Positions 23,201 to 38,200 of a stretch of 64,000 bases of DNA are shown here, piece after piece. Both the position numbers and the translations under genes were made by a program. The notes beneath the pieces are model-generated. The model was not told the DNA's origin, did no database searches, and worked only from the letters and a program-made list of their open reading frames with translations. Every line of letters begins with the position of its first letter. Position 1 is the first letter of the stretch. The stretch is from NCBI GenBank assembly GCA_905116865.2, contig CAJHNH020008068.1, positions 294,001-358,000 on the forward strand, given 5' to 3'. The DNA is from Candidula unifasciata (lineage: Eukaryota; Mollusca; Gastropoda; Stylommatophora; Geomitridae).

Positions 23201-26200
23201 CCCCAGGATATGCAGGTGTTTGGGAAATGAACAGGTGGACAGATTGGCTGGTTTTGCATCACTGGATGGTAAATTGATTCATGACAAGAAAAATGTGTAG
23301 GCACAAATAGATCATTATGGGCTGGAGAGAATGGTTAGGCTAGCAATGGCCAAGGGGATCTGATCGACGCTCTGCATTCATAGGAAAAACGGGAAGGACT
23401 CGGAATTTTCTGAGTGTTTTAAACCCTCACTGGGATTATTATGAACAATCTACGGGTACTCTTTTGTTTTCTTCAAACTTAACGTAACAACCATTTCATA
23501 TTTTATTTTTGTAACATTATTATTGTTTGGTTTTTAGTGACATGTTTGTAACAGTTTTTAAAAATTTTATATGGACAGTCTGCTGATACCCATTCTACTG
23601 GCCGTATTCTGGTGGCCATTGTGAGGCTGTGCTTTGAATCAAAGAACTGGGATGCTCTCAATGAAAATATTGTTCTCTTGACCAAGAAGAGAGGTCAGAT
23701 TAAGCAGGTATGTTTTTTATTTCTTAACTGCTTTTTTACTGTGTCCCTAAAGTATTATAGTAAACTAATGTTACCAGAGCATCAAGAGCTTGGATACTTT
23801 GTAAACTCTCTCAAACTGTTATTCGTCCATCTCTTTATGTTGTCCCCTCACTTGTATCCTTGTCGACCTCTTGCTCTCTGGTAGTGTCTTCCAAGTTGGG
23901 TCTAAATATTAGAGTCTTCTATACAGACTCTTCTGATTTGTACACCTTCCAGCGTCAACATAAATAAATTTAAAGAACCAGCAGTCGAGTTGTTATCTAA
24001 AGAGAGTTTGTGAAACACAATCTGACAGGTCAGTAAAGTTATTTCACTCGCGCCATTTGTGCTTTAGGCATATGATGCCACACTCATTTTTTTTTAACCA
24101 GTCAGCCCTCGATGGGTGATGTAAGCATTACGCCGGATGTCTTTACTTCCTAAGACTTTACCAGGTGGTCACTCAAAGCTGGGTCAACCTTGGAGGTGAT
24201 GTCCTCATTGAAGTAAAAATGTCAGCTTCTGTTCAGTATCAAACTCACAACATTCCTATATGCAGACGAGCATCTGGCTGCTGCACCATGGTGGCTCACA
24301 ATCTGGCAGTATGAGACCAATAATGAATGATGTCAGTCTTATTGGAATGTTACACGTACATATATGTATGTGTGGGTTTGTTGTTGTTGAAATAATGGGT
24401 TATATCTCACTTATCCAAAGAAGCGCTTTGGGGAGGATACTAGCCTTATCCTAGGAAGAGGAAATGCAACCTTAAAACATGTGTTATGGCAGGGCAGACC
24501 AGGCCCTTTGCCTTGGCTGGCAGCTTGTCTAGGAGGGAAGCTTTGACAGGCGGACAGATAGAGCACCGCTCTTCTGATCTGGCAGCTTCTGCAACCTGCC
24601 TTGTTCCAAACGTACTGGTTTTACCTTTCCTTTGGAGTAAACAAGGCAGGTCGAGGGAGGGATCATTATGCATGGGTAAGATATGGTCTCTACAATACTG
24701 CCCAGGCTTTGTGCTATGGAGAGGAGGAACTTCATCCCTGGCCTTAATCGGTACAAGCGGGTCTTGCTAGTCACACTCACCATCCTCTAAAGCTGTGTCT
24801 CATGCCTCCTCATAGCGCAATATAACACTATCGTCTGGAAAAACGGAAAGGTGCCAATCAATTTCAGTTATCAGGTTATAATAGCGAAATTAAACATTGT
24901 ATGTGAACAGCTGTAAAAATAACTATTGTGTCTTTGTTTTCTAGGCTGTGACGAAGATGATTCAGGAGGTTTGCACCTATGTGGACAAAACACCAAACAA
25001 GGAAGTGAAGTTAAAGCTTATTGACACACTCCGATCTGTTACAGCTGGCAAGGTGATTGTGATATGCTGACTGTATCAAGCCAGTTTTAAGAGCTTGTTC
25101 TGTTCTGTATACATTTGAAACTGTTTTATTTATACCTTGTTTGCTTATTCATCTGTCTGAGATACTAGCATTTGACAATTCTTCTATCCTGTTAGGAGAA
25201 CACTTTTTCAGTCACCATCTAAAAAATGGTATGACTGAGCTTGATTGTCACATATTTTAGTTACCAGGTGTCGCAGAGGCCTTGAAATGTGGGAAAACTC
25301 TGTGAATAATTATAGTCTTCAGTATCCTGAAAACACTAGAGCATTTTTTTAAAAAGGCCAAAAACTTGAAATTTGTACATTGTAACCGGGAATTAGAACG
25401 AGAGTTCATAGACAGGCAAGTGACTGTTGGCGACCAGGCCTATTCTTAGTAACCATTGTTGTTTTAAATGTTTTTGATCACTTCCAGAGACCTATGAACC
25501 AAATGTGCATATTGACAAGTTTGCGGCTTTCACAGTGCAGGAGCAAAGTATTTTGGCTTATAATTAAACCGCGCCTTGATGCCAGTTTCGACTAAAACTC
25601 TTAGATATGCCTAACTGTTTTATGTAGAATGCGAGCTGTGTAAGAAAGAAATAGTCCTAACGACTTTCATAGAAAGTCTACACAGAATGTTGATGCTTCC
25701 ATCTCAGTACCTTTTAATTGTTTCATAGATATATTTGATTTTTAAATTCTTCTTTTTTCTATATACAGAGTTAATTTAAATTTATTTAGCTCACAGCACG
25801 TGAAATGATAATTAAGCACTTATATTGTTTGTTACAGATTTATGTTGAGATTGAAAGAGCCAGGCTAACTCGCACCTTGGCCAAGATTCGTGAGGAGGAA
25901 GGAGATATTGCAACAGCTGCAAGTGTTCTGCAGGAACTTCAGGTAGTACAGAATGTTGTAGAAAAGTTGTTTAATAATGGCTACACCAGAAAGAAAGCTC
26001 TGCAGATTTATCTTCCTTTTAAAGTTCCCTGTGCGGCGTCTGTGGCTTAGGTGTTGACAGTCCGACTTGTAATTCCAACGTACCGTTATTGAAACCCACT
26101 GCTGGCTGCAGGGATTTTTATCGTGGTATGGGGCATCGCAGGTTGACCCAGGCTAAAATGGGTACAATGATGGCTGTCCTGTGGAATTAAAGACAACCGG

Positions 26201-29200
26201 CGTAATGCTGACCACTTTACCCACATGTGCCGATTGGTCTGTAAAAAATATGGGTGCTCTTCCCATATGCCCGATGCTCCAAAGGTGTGAAAAGGGATCT
26301 TTTAAAGTTCTCTGTGTCAAGCAGAATATTCAACACAAATCATTCCTTTTATAACGAGCAGAAACATGAGAACAACCATCAACTGTCTGTATTTATCGCT
26401 TTTGCAGTGTAGGTAGGGGATTCTTTAAGCCAGTAGGATTTAGTATAACTAGACTATCTTCACATTGGACCTACTGGGTTAATATAAGGGAGACACAGAG
26501 ATGAGATTTAGAGACATATGAATAATATAAGGAGATTTGAGGCAATCTTTATGAGAAATTGGTAAGTACAGTAAAAGTTCTGTTCCCACACCTCAGGGTA
26601 TATTTGGGCATTTATGAATGTTCTGTTCCCACACCTCAAGGTATATTTGGGCATTTATGAATGTTTTGTTGCCACACCTCAAGGTATATTTGGGCATTTG
26701 TGAATGTTCTGTTCCCACACCTCAAGGTATATTTGGGCATTTATGAATGTTCTGTTCCCACACCTCAAGGTATATTTGGGCATTTGTGAATGTTCTGTTC
26801 CCACACCTCAAGGTATATTTGGGCATTTGTGAATGTTCTGTTCCCACACCTCAAGGTATATTTGGTCATTTATGAATGTTCTGTTCCCACACCTCAAGGT
26901 ATGTTTGGGCATTTATGAATGTTCTGCTCCCACACCTCAAGGTATATTTGGACATTTGTGAATGTTTTGTTCCCACACCTCAAGATATATTTGGGCATTT
27001 GTGAATGTTCTGTTCCCACACCTCAAGGTATATTTGGGCATTTGTGAATGTTTTGTTCCCACACCTCAAGGTATATTTGGGCATTTATGAATGTTCTGTT
27101 CCCACACCTCAAGGTATATTTGGACATTTGTGAATGTTTTGTTCCCACACCTCAAGGTATATTTGGGCATTTGTGAATGTTTTGTTCCCACACCTCAAGG
27201 TATATTTGGGCATTTGTGAATGTTCTGTTGCCCCACCTCAAGATATATTTGGGCATTTGTGAATGTTCTGTTCCCACACCTCAAGGTATATTTGGGCATT
27301 TGTGAATGTTCTGTTCCCACACCTCAAGGTATATTTGGGCATTTGTGAATGTTCTGTTCCCACACCTCAAGGTATATTTGGGCATTTGTGAATGTTCTGT
27401 TCCCACACCTCAATATATATTTGGGCATTTGTGAATGTTCTGTTCCCACACCTCAAGATATATTTGGGCATTTGTGAATGTTCTGTTCCCACACCTCAAG
27501 ATATATTTGGGCATTTGTGAATGTTCTGTTTCCCACACCTCAAGGTATATTTGGGCATTTGTGAATGTTCTGTTCCCACACCTCAAGGTATATTTGGGCA
27601 TCTTGTACTAGCCTCACCTTTTTTATAGACCAGCTGGCACTCTTCTCCTCCCACATTGATGACACCTAGGGGAGGGAGTGCACCCCTTCCTGCTACCTTC
27701 TTCCCTCTATATCTCATCTTATTTCTTACTCCCTTCTTTCTCTCCCTGTCTCATTCCCACTTTATTTTCTTAAACTTTATTCTCTCACCTCCTCTGTCTC
27801 ACCCTTACCACCTCAGCCTTCTACACCACTTTCCACCACCTCCTCTCTCCCCTCCTTTCTGTAATTGGAAAACCAGAAATAAAACAAAGTCCACTGCTGC
27901 CCTGACATATTTATGTGTGTGGGTAAACTTCTCTATTTTCCACCAGTGGTGGGTTAGGATCCCCTGGACTTTTTTTTTCTTCATAAAATGACCTTGGCTC
28001 TCAGGTCACCAGCTTTAGTGTAAGAAATTGAACTATTGTTGTCACAGCAGATAGGACAAGCACGGTGCAGTAGGGGTTAGCACTGTTGTTTATGGGCCAC
28101 ATTCACATTGGGAGAGGGTAGGAACCGGAAAAGTGGCCTCACTTAGAGATTTCCTAATTCTATTTTTGGCGCTCAGTGTTCTTACACTCCCCCCCCTTCC
28201 CACAACCGTGTCTTACCTCTCTTCTCTCACCCCTTCTCTTTCCTTTGATCTTCCACTATTCTCCTTTCTCTCTCCATTCTTCCTCTCTTCCTTTCCTTGC
28301 CCTTTCTCCTGTCCCATCTCTTCTTTGTCTCCTCTCCATTCTGTCTTTTCATTTTCTCTAGATTTCCTTACCTGCTCCCCTCTCTCATTCTCTCTCTCTC
28401 TCCCTCCCTCCCCCCCCCCCCCATTTTTTTCTCTGGTTCATCTACATATTTTTGTGCCCCAAAACTATCTTTTCCTAGTGGTTGTGTCCACTACACTTGA
28501 AATTGTGTGGGGGAGTAGGTGGGGTTTCAGCACGAGGCTGTTTTTTTTTTCTTTGATGTATCTTGTCTCCCTTCCTGCCCCTCTCTCTTAATCTGTGTTT
28601 GTCACTGCCTTCCTTACCCACCTCTCTCTCTCTCTCTTACTTTATGTCTGTTTGCCTCCCTTCATCACTTCCTCTTTGTATACCTCCCTCCCATTCTCCT
28701 GCTCTGCCTTTTTTCTCTTTCTTTGGTTCTCTCCCTCTGTCTGCTTGCCTCTCTGTGCTGTCCCTTTGTCTCTCTCTCTTTTATGTCTACATCTCTCTCT
28801 GCTTGCATCTGCTTCTCTCCTGTCCGTTCTCTCTCCCTCTGTCTCCCTTCTTTCAACTCTTTGTCATATTTTCCTCCTTCCATATCTCTGTTTTGTTCCC
28901 TTTTTCCTTCTCTTTTCATCTGCCCATCTCTGTATCTGCATTCCCTCTTTCTGTATTTGTTTCCTCATCATGTCTCCATCCCTCCCTCTCATTTTTTCCC
29001 CCTTCCCCAGACTTCTTTTCCTTCTTTTCTCTACCTTCATCTGTCCATCTTTACACTGTCTCTTCCAGCCTACCTCAGCATGTGTCTTCCTCCCTCTCTG
29101 CATGACTCTCTCTCTCCCCCCAACCCTTTCAGGTACCAGATCCAGAACAGACAGGACTTCAGTTTGCTGCCCTCTACCACCAAGCCCTAAAAAAAAATTT

Positions 29201-32200
29201 CAAACACTATGTCAAGCTCAGGGGCCGACCAACACGAAGATGGGCACAGGATATAAGTGACTCCTTGAGTATAAAAAAGTACATGAGACGGGAGAGCTGG
29301 TGAGAGACCGAGGTTTTTTTTGTCAGGACAAAGGAAATGCTACATGATGATGATATATGTGCTGGTACTGAGAGTTGATTTGAGTCAAGAATTGACATCA
29401 CAGCACTTAGGGCATTCCCATTTGTGCTCCGTCCTCATCTTCAGCAGCCAGCGCAGTTCCAATACTGATGGTACCGGTCACAATCTGGTTATATGTCCGT
29501 CTTGCCTTTCCTCTGAGAGTAGTGAGCCGGCCAGACCCTCTGAGAGTGGTGAGCTGAGAGTGGTATAGTGCAGATCCTATGGTCCCTCCTAGCTGTACCA
29601 TTCTCTCCCGACCATAATGCTTTGTTGATAATTTCTTTTTGGCAGCTGGCATTCATGTTTTTTGCATTGTCTGATTTCAGGTTGAAACATTTGGATCGAT
29701 GGACAGAAAAGAGAAAGTGGAGTTCATCCTGGAACAGATGCGCTTGTGTCTGGCCAAGAAGGATTACATTCGCACACAGATCATCAGCAAGAAAGTCAGC
29801 ATTAAGTTCTTTGAGGAGCCGGAGACTGTTGTGAGTTTCCCTACAGTTATTTATCTCCCTCAGAATTCTAGTCGGCGTATGGAACAATGTTGTAACTAAT
29901 TTCTCTATTGGCTCTCAGGGATCTCCCTGGTAAAGACATTTGCCATGTGCACTGAAGGTTGTTGGTTCACTTTCTGGCTGTATTAAGTTCCTAAGTGTAA
30001 TTGTTGTCAGAGCCCCCTATGGGTTGTTGCTGGAGCTACAAAGTTCAAGCTTTGTGTTAACAGGTTGTAGCAGTTCTCAGGTAAGAAGCCAAGCCAGATG
30101 GACTTAAACCCAGTGCAATGAGCAAATTCTCTCACTTTTACTGTGCTCTCCTAATTGAATCACAGATAACCATGTCTGACCATAGTTATTTTTCTTTAGT
30201 TTGGTTTGGAACCATCTTCTTCTTCTTCGTTCAGTATTACATTTGTTGGATAAAAGCTGGTTAAGTCTACTCAAGCCAATTAGTTATAAGACTTACAACA
30301 GTAACTAACTATTTTTTTTTTAAATTTGTTATTCATGATTGTTGTCTGAATATGTAAATATTATACATTTTCTGCAGAATCCTTTTTTTTTCATGATTCT
30401 GTTCCCCAAATAAAAAAGGAGATCCAAAACATCTCAGTTTTTCACCAGTTTAAACTGCAAACCAGTTACTTACAACATCATATGTGTACCACACAATTAC
30501 TGAAATGGGAAAGAAATGTCTGAGGAAAAAAGGACTCCTAGGACGTTCAGAAAGTGAACTGAGAACCTTTAGTGCTTAGAGTAAATGGCTTAAACATGGA
30601 GAGCCCTGAGAGCTCATTGAGAAATCAGCTATAAAACTGTTCCATGTGCTGACTAGAATTGGGAGGCAACCCTTCAATGAACATCCGTGGGAAGTCTAAA
30701 GTGTTGGGGACTAGATTTCATCCATAAAGTCATGCAGATTGCGCAGGGCAGAAGTGGGAGGGGATAAGGGGGGGGGGGATAGCTATGAACCCTTTGTGGT
30801 GTATAAATGGCACAACTGGATGATGTTGACACTCAAACAGAACTTGGGGGAATTATAATCTTCTTCTCAGTGTTGACCAGCTGTAAACTCCAGTGGAAAG
30901 TTCTGGTTGTTCCTCCACTCCTGGACTTTGGTCTTGATGGAGAACTTGAGTGTTAGGTGCACATCCATTTGACACATCTAGTTTTCCTGTGTGTGTTCTA
31001 GGGCCTCATTGTGGGAAAACAAGAGTAGACTCACTACCTCCCTGACAAGCATGTTGTAAGAGTTGTCTAGCTAGGGTTTCCTTTCAAGGCGGAGTGTATC
31101 TGCCTGAAAGAGAAAGAACCAGCAGTCTGCATACAAACATGCCAGATCTGTAAAATGGATGTTCATGCAGCACTCCAGTTCGGGAAGAGTACTAAAGTCC
31201 AGGAGTGGATGAACAACCAGAACTTTCATCTGGAGTCTACAAGTGGTGCATGCAGAGAAGAAGATCAGGCTTATTTGTGCGCAAACTGTCGGTCCCTTGC
31301 TTCTTAAGCAGATGCACTCTGAAGGAAACACATGGCCTGCTTATTGAGGGGAGGGGGGCAGTGTGTCTATTCTGTGTTCTCCATAATAAAGCCCTGGAAC
31401 CTGCACGAGGATGATTATAATCGGTAATATATCATAAAGCCAACCTATATAAAATAACACGTGGGAAATGAGATGCGTAAGAAAAGCTGCAAGATTAACC
31501 ATCTGAGACAAAGTTGGAAATGATATCGAACAGACTGTAGGAACAACACCATGCAGCAAATTCATTGAGAAACAGAGACTCGAATGGTTTGGTCATCCAG
31601 TAAGACTGCAGGTGTTACATGTGAAAAGATCTGATGTTAAAGCAAGAGGTTGTCCTAGGGGAAGATGGCATTTAACAACTTCATCAACACGGAATGACGG
31701 GCCAGTGCTGCCCATCAAGCAATGGATTTCAAACTGTTTCTCCCCACGACGCTTCACGGCAGAAGTGAAAACTTGATGATGTGGGTAATAAATCGTGTTT
31801 GTCAATTTATTTCACAGGATCTGAAACTGAAGTTCTATCAGCTGATGATTGAGTTGGACCAGCATGAGAGTTCCTACTTGGCAATCTGCAAGCATTACCT
31901 GGCCATCTATAACACAGAGCAAATACAGAAGGATAAAAACAAAATGAAAGATGTAAGACCAGTCTTTCTTATATGACTTTACTATAATATATTGTATTTT
32001 GCTGTCACTGTTTTACACATTCAGAATTTATCACTTTTACAACATTTGTTCTTACTTTCCTAACATTTGCAAATTACATTAATGCTGCAGAATTATTTAA
32101 TGCGGTCCACGGTTTGTGAAAGCAGATCCGGTTTTTCTCCTTTTTTGTGTGTGTGTGTTACATTTGTTTAAACTTCAGTAGCCTTTCTGCTAGTGTCCTC

Positions 32201-35200
32201 CTGGCAATGTCAGTGACATTGTTGATGCCATTTCTTCCTAAAAGTCTACATTTGCTCATCACTCTGGTTTATTCTTGTTTCCTTGTCTTCTCATATTTGC
32301 TTACAATAAAGGTTTTATTTCAACTTAGTCCTGAGACTGGGGGAAGTAAAGGCAGCTCACGTGATAGTGACTACATCACCCACCCAGTGCCGATTAGTCT
32401 ATAAAATATAGGCCTAGCCCTATATGCCCAATACACCTGAAGGAATGGAAAGGGACCTTTACTTTTACTTTGCTATTTTAACTCGGTGGAATATGTGGCT
32501 TAGGCATTGCGGGCATGCTTCATAATGCTGAGGTACCTGGTTCAATCCCACCTTCAGGTGATTTGGCAGAAGATCAACTTGTGTTGGTTTCTACAGTGGT
32601 ATTGGAGAGCACACCATTCAGAGAGCAATGGCAGACTCCTGAACATAAATTTCCCTTCATGATTCAAGAACCAACATCACAGCACTCAGGGCATTCCCAT
32701 TAGCGCTCCGTCCCCATCTTCAGCAGCCAGCGAAGAGTTCCGATACTAATGATGCCAGTAGCTTTCTGATTAAACGTCCGTCTTGCCTTTCCTCTGAGCC
32801 TCGAGCTTCTGCCAGAACCTCTCGTCACCCCCAACTGCATCAATCTCACCAGACTGGTGATCCATCTGCTCCTCCAAATTGTACACGCTCTCCCACAAGG
32901 CACTAACCACGTCTGCCTTATCATGTATCAGTATTCCACCAAGTTGTGCAGAGCCAGCCAGTCTGTCCGCCTGTTCATTTCCCAACACTCCGGCGTAACC
33001 CGGTGAAAAAATCCAGACTCGTGTCCTCCGCAGCGAAGCATGCCACTCTGCACGAAGCATACCTGTTCTGATCTTCCTCAGCATGCTTTCTGAATCAGTT
33101 ACAATCACGATGTGTGTGTGTGTCATGTTCTCTAGCCAGCCGAAATCTGCAGTGACCGCCTCCTCCTCCATTCTTAAGCTGGATGTTGTGGTATCATATG
33201 CTAGGCTCTCCTGCACCAAAAGTCGACCATTAACTTTTGCTAAGAAGCCCCAAGCACTTCTTTTGCCTCTTGACACTGAACCGTCTGTGTAAATGATCAA
33301 ATCCTCTGAGTGAGCATTTTCGTCAATTAATTGCTGAATTTCCACCTTTGTGGCACCTGCTGACCAGGGGTGGAAATTCAGCAATTAATTCAAGATAATG
33401 CTCGCTTCAATCCCTTCAGAAAACCACAACAGTAAAAAACTGCTTGTGTTGGTTTTGCTACATCCTGTAAAGGATACGCAGTTGACGTAACTATTTTAAC
33501 TCATAGAATTTATTAAGCAATGGTGTTCACTTTTATTATTTGCACTTCGTGCAGAGTGGCAAGCATCGCTTTAGAGGTCCAGGGTAGTTAGTGTTCTTTG
33601 GATATTTTATCTAGGTCATGCAGGTGTGTTGGGAAACGAGCAGGCAGACTGGCCGGTTCTGCACCACCTGGTGGTGAATTGTTTTGTGACAGGCTAGATG
33701 TTGTGAGGGCCCTTTTGTAGTGAGTAAACAGTATGGAGGCACAAATAGATCATTACAGTCTGAGGAGAATGTCGCTATGAGGAGTTTCGATGTACAACAC
33801 TCATGGGAAAGGTGAGACAGATATACAATCAGACAGTTACTGGTGCCATCGGACTTTTCACTGCTGAAGATGGGGATGGAGCGCTTATGGGAGTGTCCTG
33901 AATGCTGTGATGTCGATTCTCAATTCAACATTCAGTTTGAGACTGTTTCTGACAAATTTGAGACATAATGTTTCACAATCTGCATTATCAGTATAATAGT
34001 AAACCATTTCTTTTCTGATTTGAAACTCTACACTTCAGTCAGTTGTGGTTTGTGTGTACTCACCATCCACGTCAGAAGGCTTAGATATATCCTGGACAGG
34101 TGGAACACTGAAGTATGTCATGACAGTAGGGAAAGTTGGTGGCAAAGAGAGACAGTGGGAGTCCAAGAGAGACAGTGGCAGTCCAAGAGAGACAGTGGGA
34201 GTCCAAGAGAGACAGTGGCAGTCCAAGAGAGACAGTGGCAGTCCAAGAGAGACAGTGGCAGTCCAAGAGAGACAGTGGCAGTCCAAGAGAGACAGTGGGA
34301 GTCCAAGAGAGATGTTGGACAGTCTGGTTTTCTGGCACGGAAGAACATCTGATTTGGAAATGATCGATGGTAAATGAGGCAGAAAATTTGTGGACAGTCA
34401 TGTTTACCAACACCACACAGCGTGGGCTGTTAGAAGATCTTTCAACCTGTTGTTGGCTGCAATAATGAACAGAGTTAATGATCTGCTGTGATGGGTTTTC
34501 ACTATTGTGTTGTAAATGCTTAAGACCACTAATCATCATCATGTATTTTTGTAGTACCTGACTTTTATCATAACCATCACCCCATAGGGCCCCCTTTGGG
34601 GGGGGGGGGGGAAGAACAGACCTACTGCCCCCACCAGCATGTCGTGAAAGTGGATTAATTAGGGGCATTTTTATTCAAGTCAAAGCGTATCTGCCTGAGA
34701 GGAACCATCAGTCTGCATTCAGATAAGCCAGATCTGTAAAATGGATGTGCACGCGCAACTCAGGTTCTGGAACAAGACAGAAGTCCACAAGTGGAAGAAT
34801 AACTAAACCTTCCGCCGGTGAATGCGAAGAAGATCATAGTCAGTTAGAAATACTCTAAGACCTTTGTAAATTCCACTCTCTCATGCATGTCCACACCCCT
34901 CTTCTTCCTTTTATCCCCCTGTGAAACATAGGCCCTCAGTTCAGTCGTGTGAGATCCTCCTGTCTTTTGCAGCTCTATCCATTCTCTCCCTCTCCATGTT
35001 ACTCATCTCTGTCTCTAATTCTTGGCCTCATGTCGATTTAGGTCTTCCTCTGTTTGTATCTTGTGGGTTCCAGACAAAAGCCTTCCTGGCTATACATATT
35101 ATACCTGGTTTTCATCGTATGGTTTTAGTATTGAATCCAGTATAGGTCATGATTATATGTTGACCTTTGGCACTTGTGTTTTGCAGGCTCTGCGTTGTGT

Positions 35201-38200
35201 TGTTCTATATCTTGTGCTGGCACCGTTTGATAATGAGCAGTCTGACCTTCTTCACCGGGTGTCACTAGATAAGAATCTAGAGGAGATTCCTTTTTATCAG
35301 TAAGTAATTGCAGGCCATTCTTTTGAATAGATTGATAATCTTTTCAGTCGTATGAACAAATTAAGGAAGTTTCCTCTGAAGTCGGAGTCGTCTCCTTGAG
35401 AGGTGAGGAACCAGTAGTCTGCATACAGATAAGCCAGATCATGTAAAAGGGATGTGCACGCAAAACTCCCAAGTTCTGGAGCTAGATTAAAGTCCAGAAG
35501 TGGGGCAGAAAACCAGAAATTTTTGCCAGGTTTATAGCCAGTGAACACTTTAAAGAAGAAAATCTATGGATCTCACTGTCCCTTCTCAAATTTCTACACT
35601 GACGGTATTTCAGAAGTGAACTGGACAGTCCACACGCTTCAACAAATGAAAACACTAATGTGCTACACTGGACCAGCTCAACTTGCACACATCTAGTCTG
35701 ATCTGCTGACTGAAGGCACCTGACTAGAAAAACTATTGTATTTTTATTGTAATTTCATGGAAAACACCATTCACTCAATGCCTGTTAATCCACATTTACC
35801 CAAGATTTCTGAGCAACACCTGTTTCACAAACTTCATTTTTTGCACTAAACTTCTATCAGCAAGTTCATAAGTATTTATGTGTACTCTGGTTTCTATGAC
35901 CTCCGGTACGAGGCATATTTTTTAAGTAAGTCCCGGTATTTTAAAAAATGTAAACCATTATATATAACAATGATTTATTGCAGTCAAAAGTAAACCACAC
36001 ACTTACCTTATTTCTCAGTATAGTCACCATTGACTTCAACACATTTGTGTTATGTGGCACCAGGTTCTTAATTCCAGTATCATAGAAGTCTGCCACCAGT
36101 GCCTTGAACCATTTATTAACGATGCTTGCCACTCTGTACGTAGCGCGCCTGTCCCCACCTTGTTCAGCATGCTCTGTGAGTCAGTTACAATGATCACCTG
36201 TACGTAGCGCGCCTGTCCCCACCTTGTTCAGCATGCTCTGTGAGTCAGTTACAATGATCACCTGTACGTAGCGCGCCTGTCCCCACCTTGTTCAGCATGC
36301 TCTGTGAGTTAGTTACAATGATCACCTGTACGTAGCGCGCCTGTCCCCCACCTTGTTCAGCATGCTCTGTGAGTCAGTTACAATGATCACCTGTACGTAG
36401 CGAGCCTGTCCCCACCTTGTTCAGCATGCTCTGTGAGTCAGTTACCATGATCACCTGTACGTAGCGAGCCTGTCCCCACCTTGTTCAGCATGCTCTGTGA
36501 GTCAGTTGCAATGATCACCTGTACGTAGCGCGCCTGTCCCCACCTTGTTCAGCATGCTCTGTGAGTCAGTTACAATGATCACCTGTACGTAGCGCGCCTG
36601 TCCCCACCTTGTTCAGCATGCTCTGTGAGTCAGTTACAATGATCACCTGTACGTAGCGAGCCTGTCCCCACCTTGTTCAGCATGCTCTGTGAGTCAGTTA
36701 CAATGATCACCTGTACGTAGCGCGCCTGTCCCCACCTTGTTCAGCATGCTCTGTGAGTCAGTTACAATGATCACCTGTACGTAGCGCGCCTGTCCCCACC
36801 TTGTTCAGCATGCTCTGTGAGTCAGTTACAATGATCACCTGTACGTAGCGCGCCTGTCCCCATCTTGTTCAGCATGCTCTGTGAGTCAGTTACAATGATC
36901 ACCTGTACGTAGCGCGCCTGTCCCCACCTTGTTCAGCATGCTCTGTGAGTCAGTTACAATGATCACCTGTACGTAGCGCGCCTGTCCCCCACCTTGTTCA
37001 GCATGCTCTGTGAGTCAGTTACAATGATCACCTGTACGTAGCGAGCCTGTCCCCACCTTGTTCAGCATGCTCTGTGAGTCAGTTACAATGATCACCTGTA
37101 CGTAGCGAGCCTGTCCCCACCTTGTTCAGCATGCTCTGTGAGTCAGTTACAATGATCACCTGTACGTAGCGAGCCTGTCCCCACCTTGTTCAGCATGCTC
37201 TGTGAGTCAGTTACAATGATCACCTGTACGTAGCGAGCCTGTCCCCACCTTGTTCAGCATGCTCTGTGAGTCAGTTACAATGATCACCTGTACGTAGCGA
37301 GCCTGTCCCCACCTTGTTCAGCATGCTCTGTGAGTCAGTTACAATGATCACCTGTACGTAGCGAGCCTGTCCCCACCTTGTTCAGCATGCTCTGTGAGTC
37401 AGTTACAATGATCACCTGTACGTAGCGCGCCTGTCCCCACCTTGTTCAGCATGCTCTGTGAGTCAGTTACAATGATCACCTGTACGTAGCGCGCCTGTCC
37501 CCACCTTGTTCAGCATGCTCTGTGAGTCAGTTACAATGATCACCTGTACGTAGCGAGCCTGTCCCCACCTTGTTCAGCATGCTCTGTGAGTCAGTTACAA
37601 TGATCACCTGTACGTAGCGAGCCTGTCCCCACCTTGTTCAGCATGCTCTGTGAGTCAGTTACAATGATCACCTGTACGTAGCGAGCCTGTCCCCACCTTG
37701 TTCAGCATGCTCTGTGAGTCAGTTACAATGATCACCTGTACGTAGCGCGCCTGTCCCCACCTTGTTCAGCATGCTCTGTGAGTCAGTTACAATGATCACC
37801 TGTACGTAGCGAGCCTGTCCCCACCTTGTTCAGCATGCTCTGTGAGTCAGTTACAATGATCACCTGTACGTAGCGCGCCTGTCCCCACCTTGTTCAGCAT
37901 GCTCTGTGAGTCAGTTACAATGATCACCTGTACGTAGCGCGCCTGTCCCCACCTTGTTCAGCATGCTCTGTGAGTCAGTTACAATGATCACCTGTACGTA
38001 GCGCGCCTGTCCCCACCTTGTTCAGCATGCTCTGTGAGTCAGTTACAATGATCACCTGTACGTAGCGCGCCTGTCCCCACCTTGTTCAGCATGCTCTGTG
38101 AGTCAGTTACAATGATCACCTGTACGTAGCGAGCCTGTCCCCACCTTGTTCAGCATGCTCTGTGAGTCAGTTACAATGATCACCTGTACGTAGCGAGCCT

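Noticed and set aside
28133..29260. Long ORFs rich in Leu/Ser/Phe/Pro
   Set aside because: They come from the CT-rich tract, overlap in several frames and have no domain or splice support.
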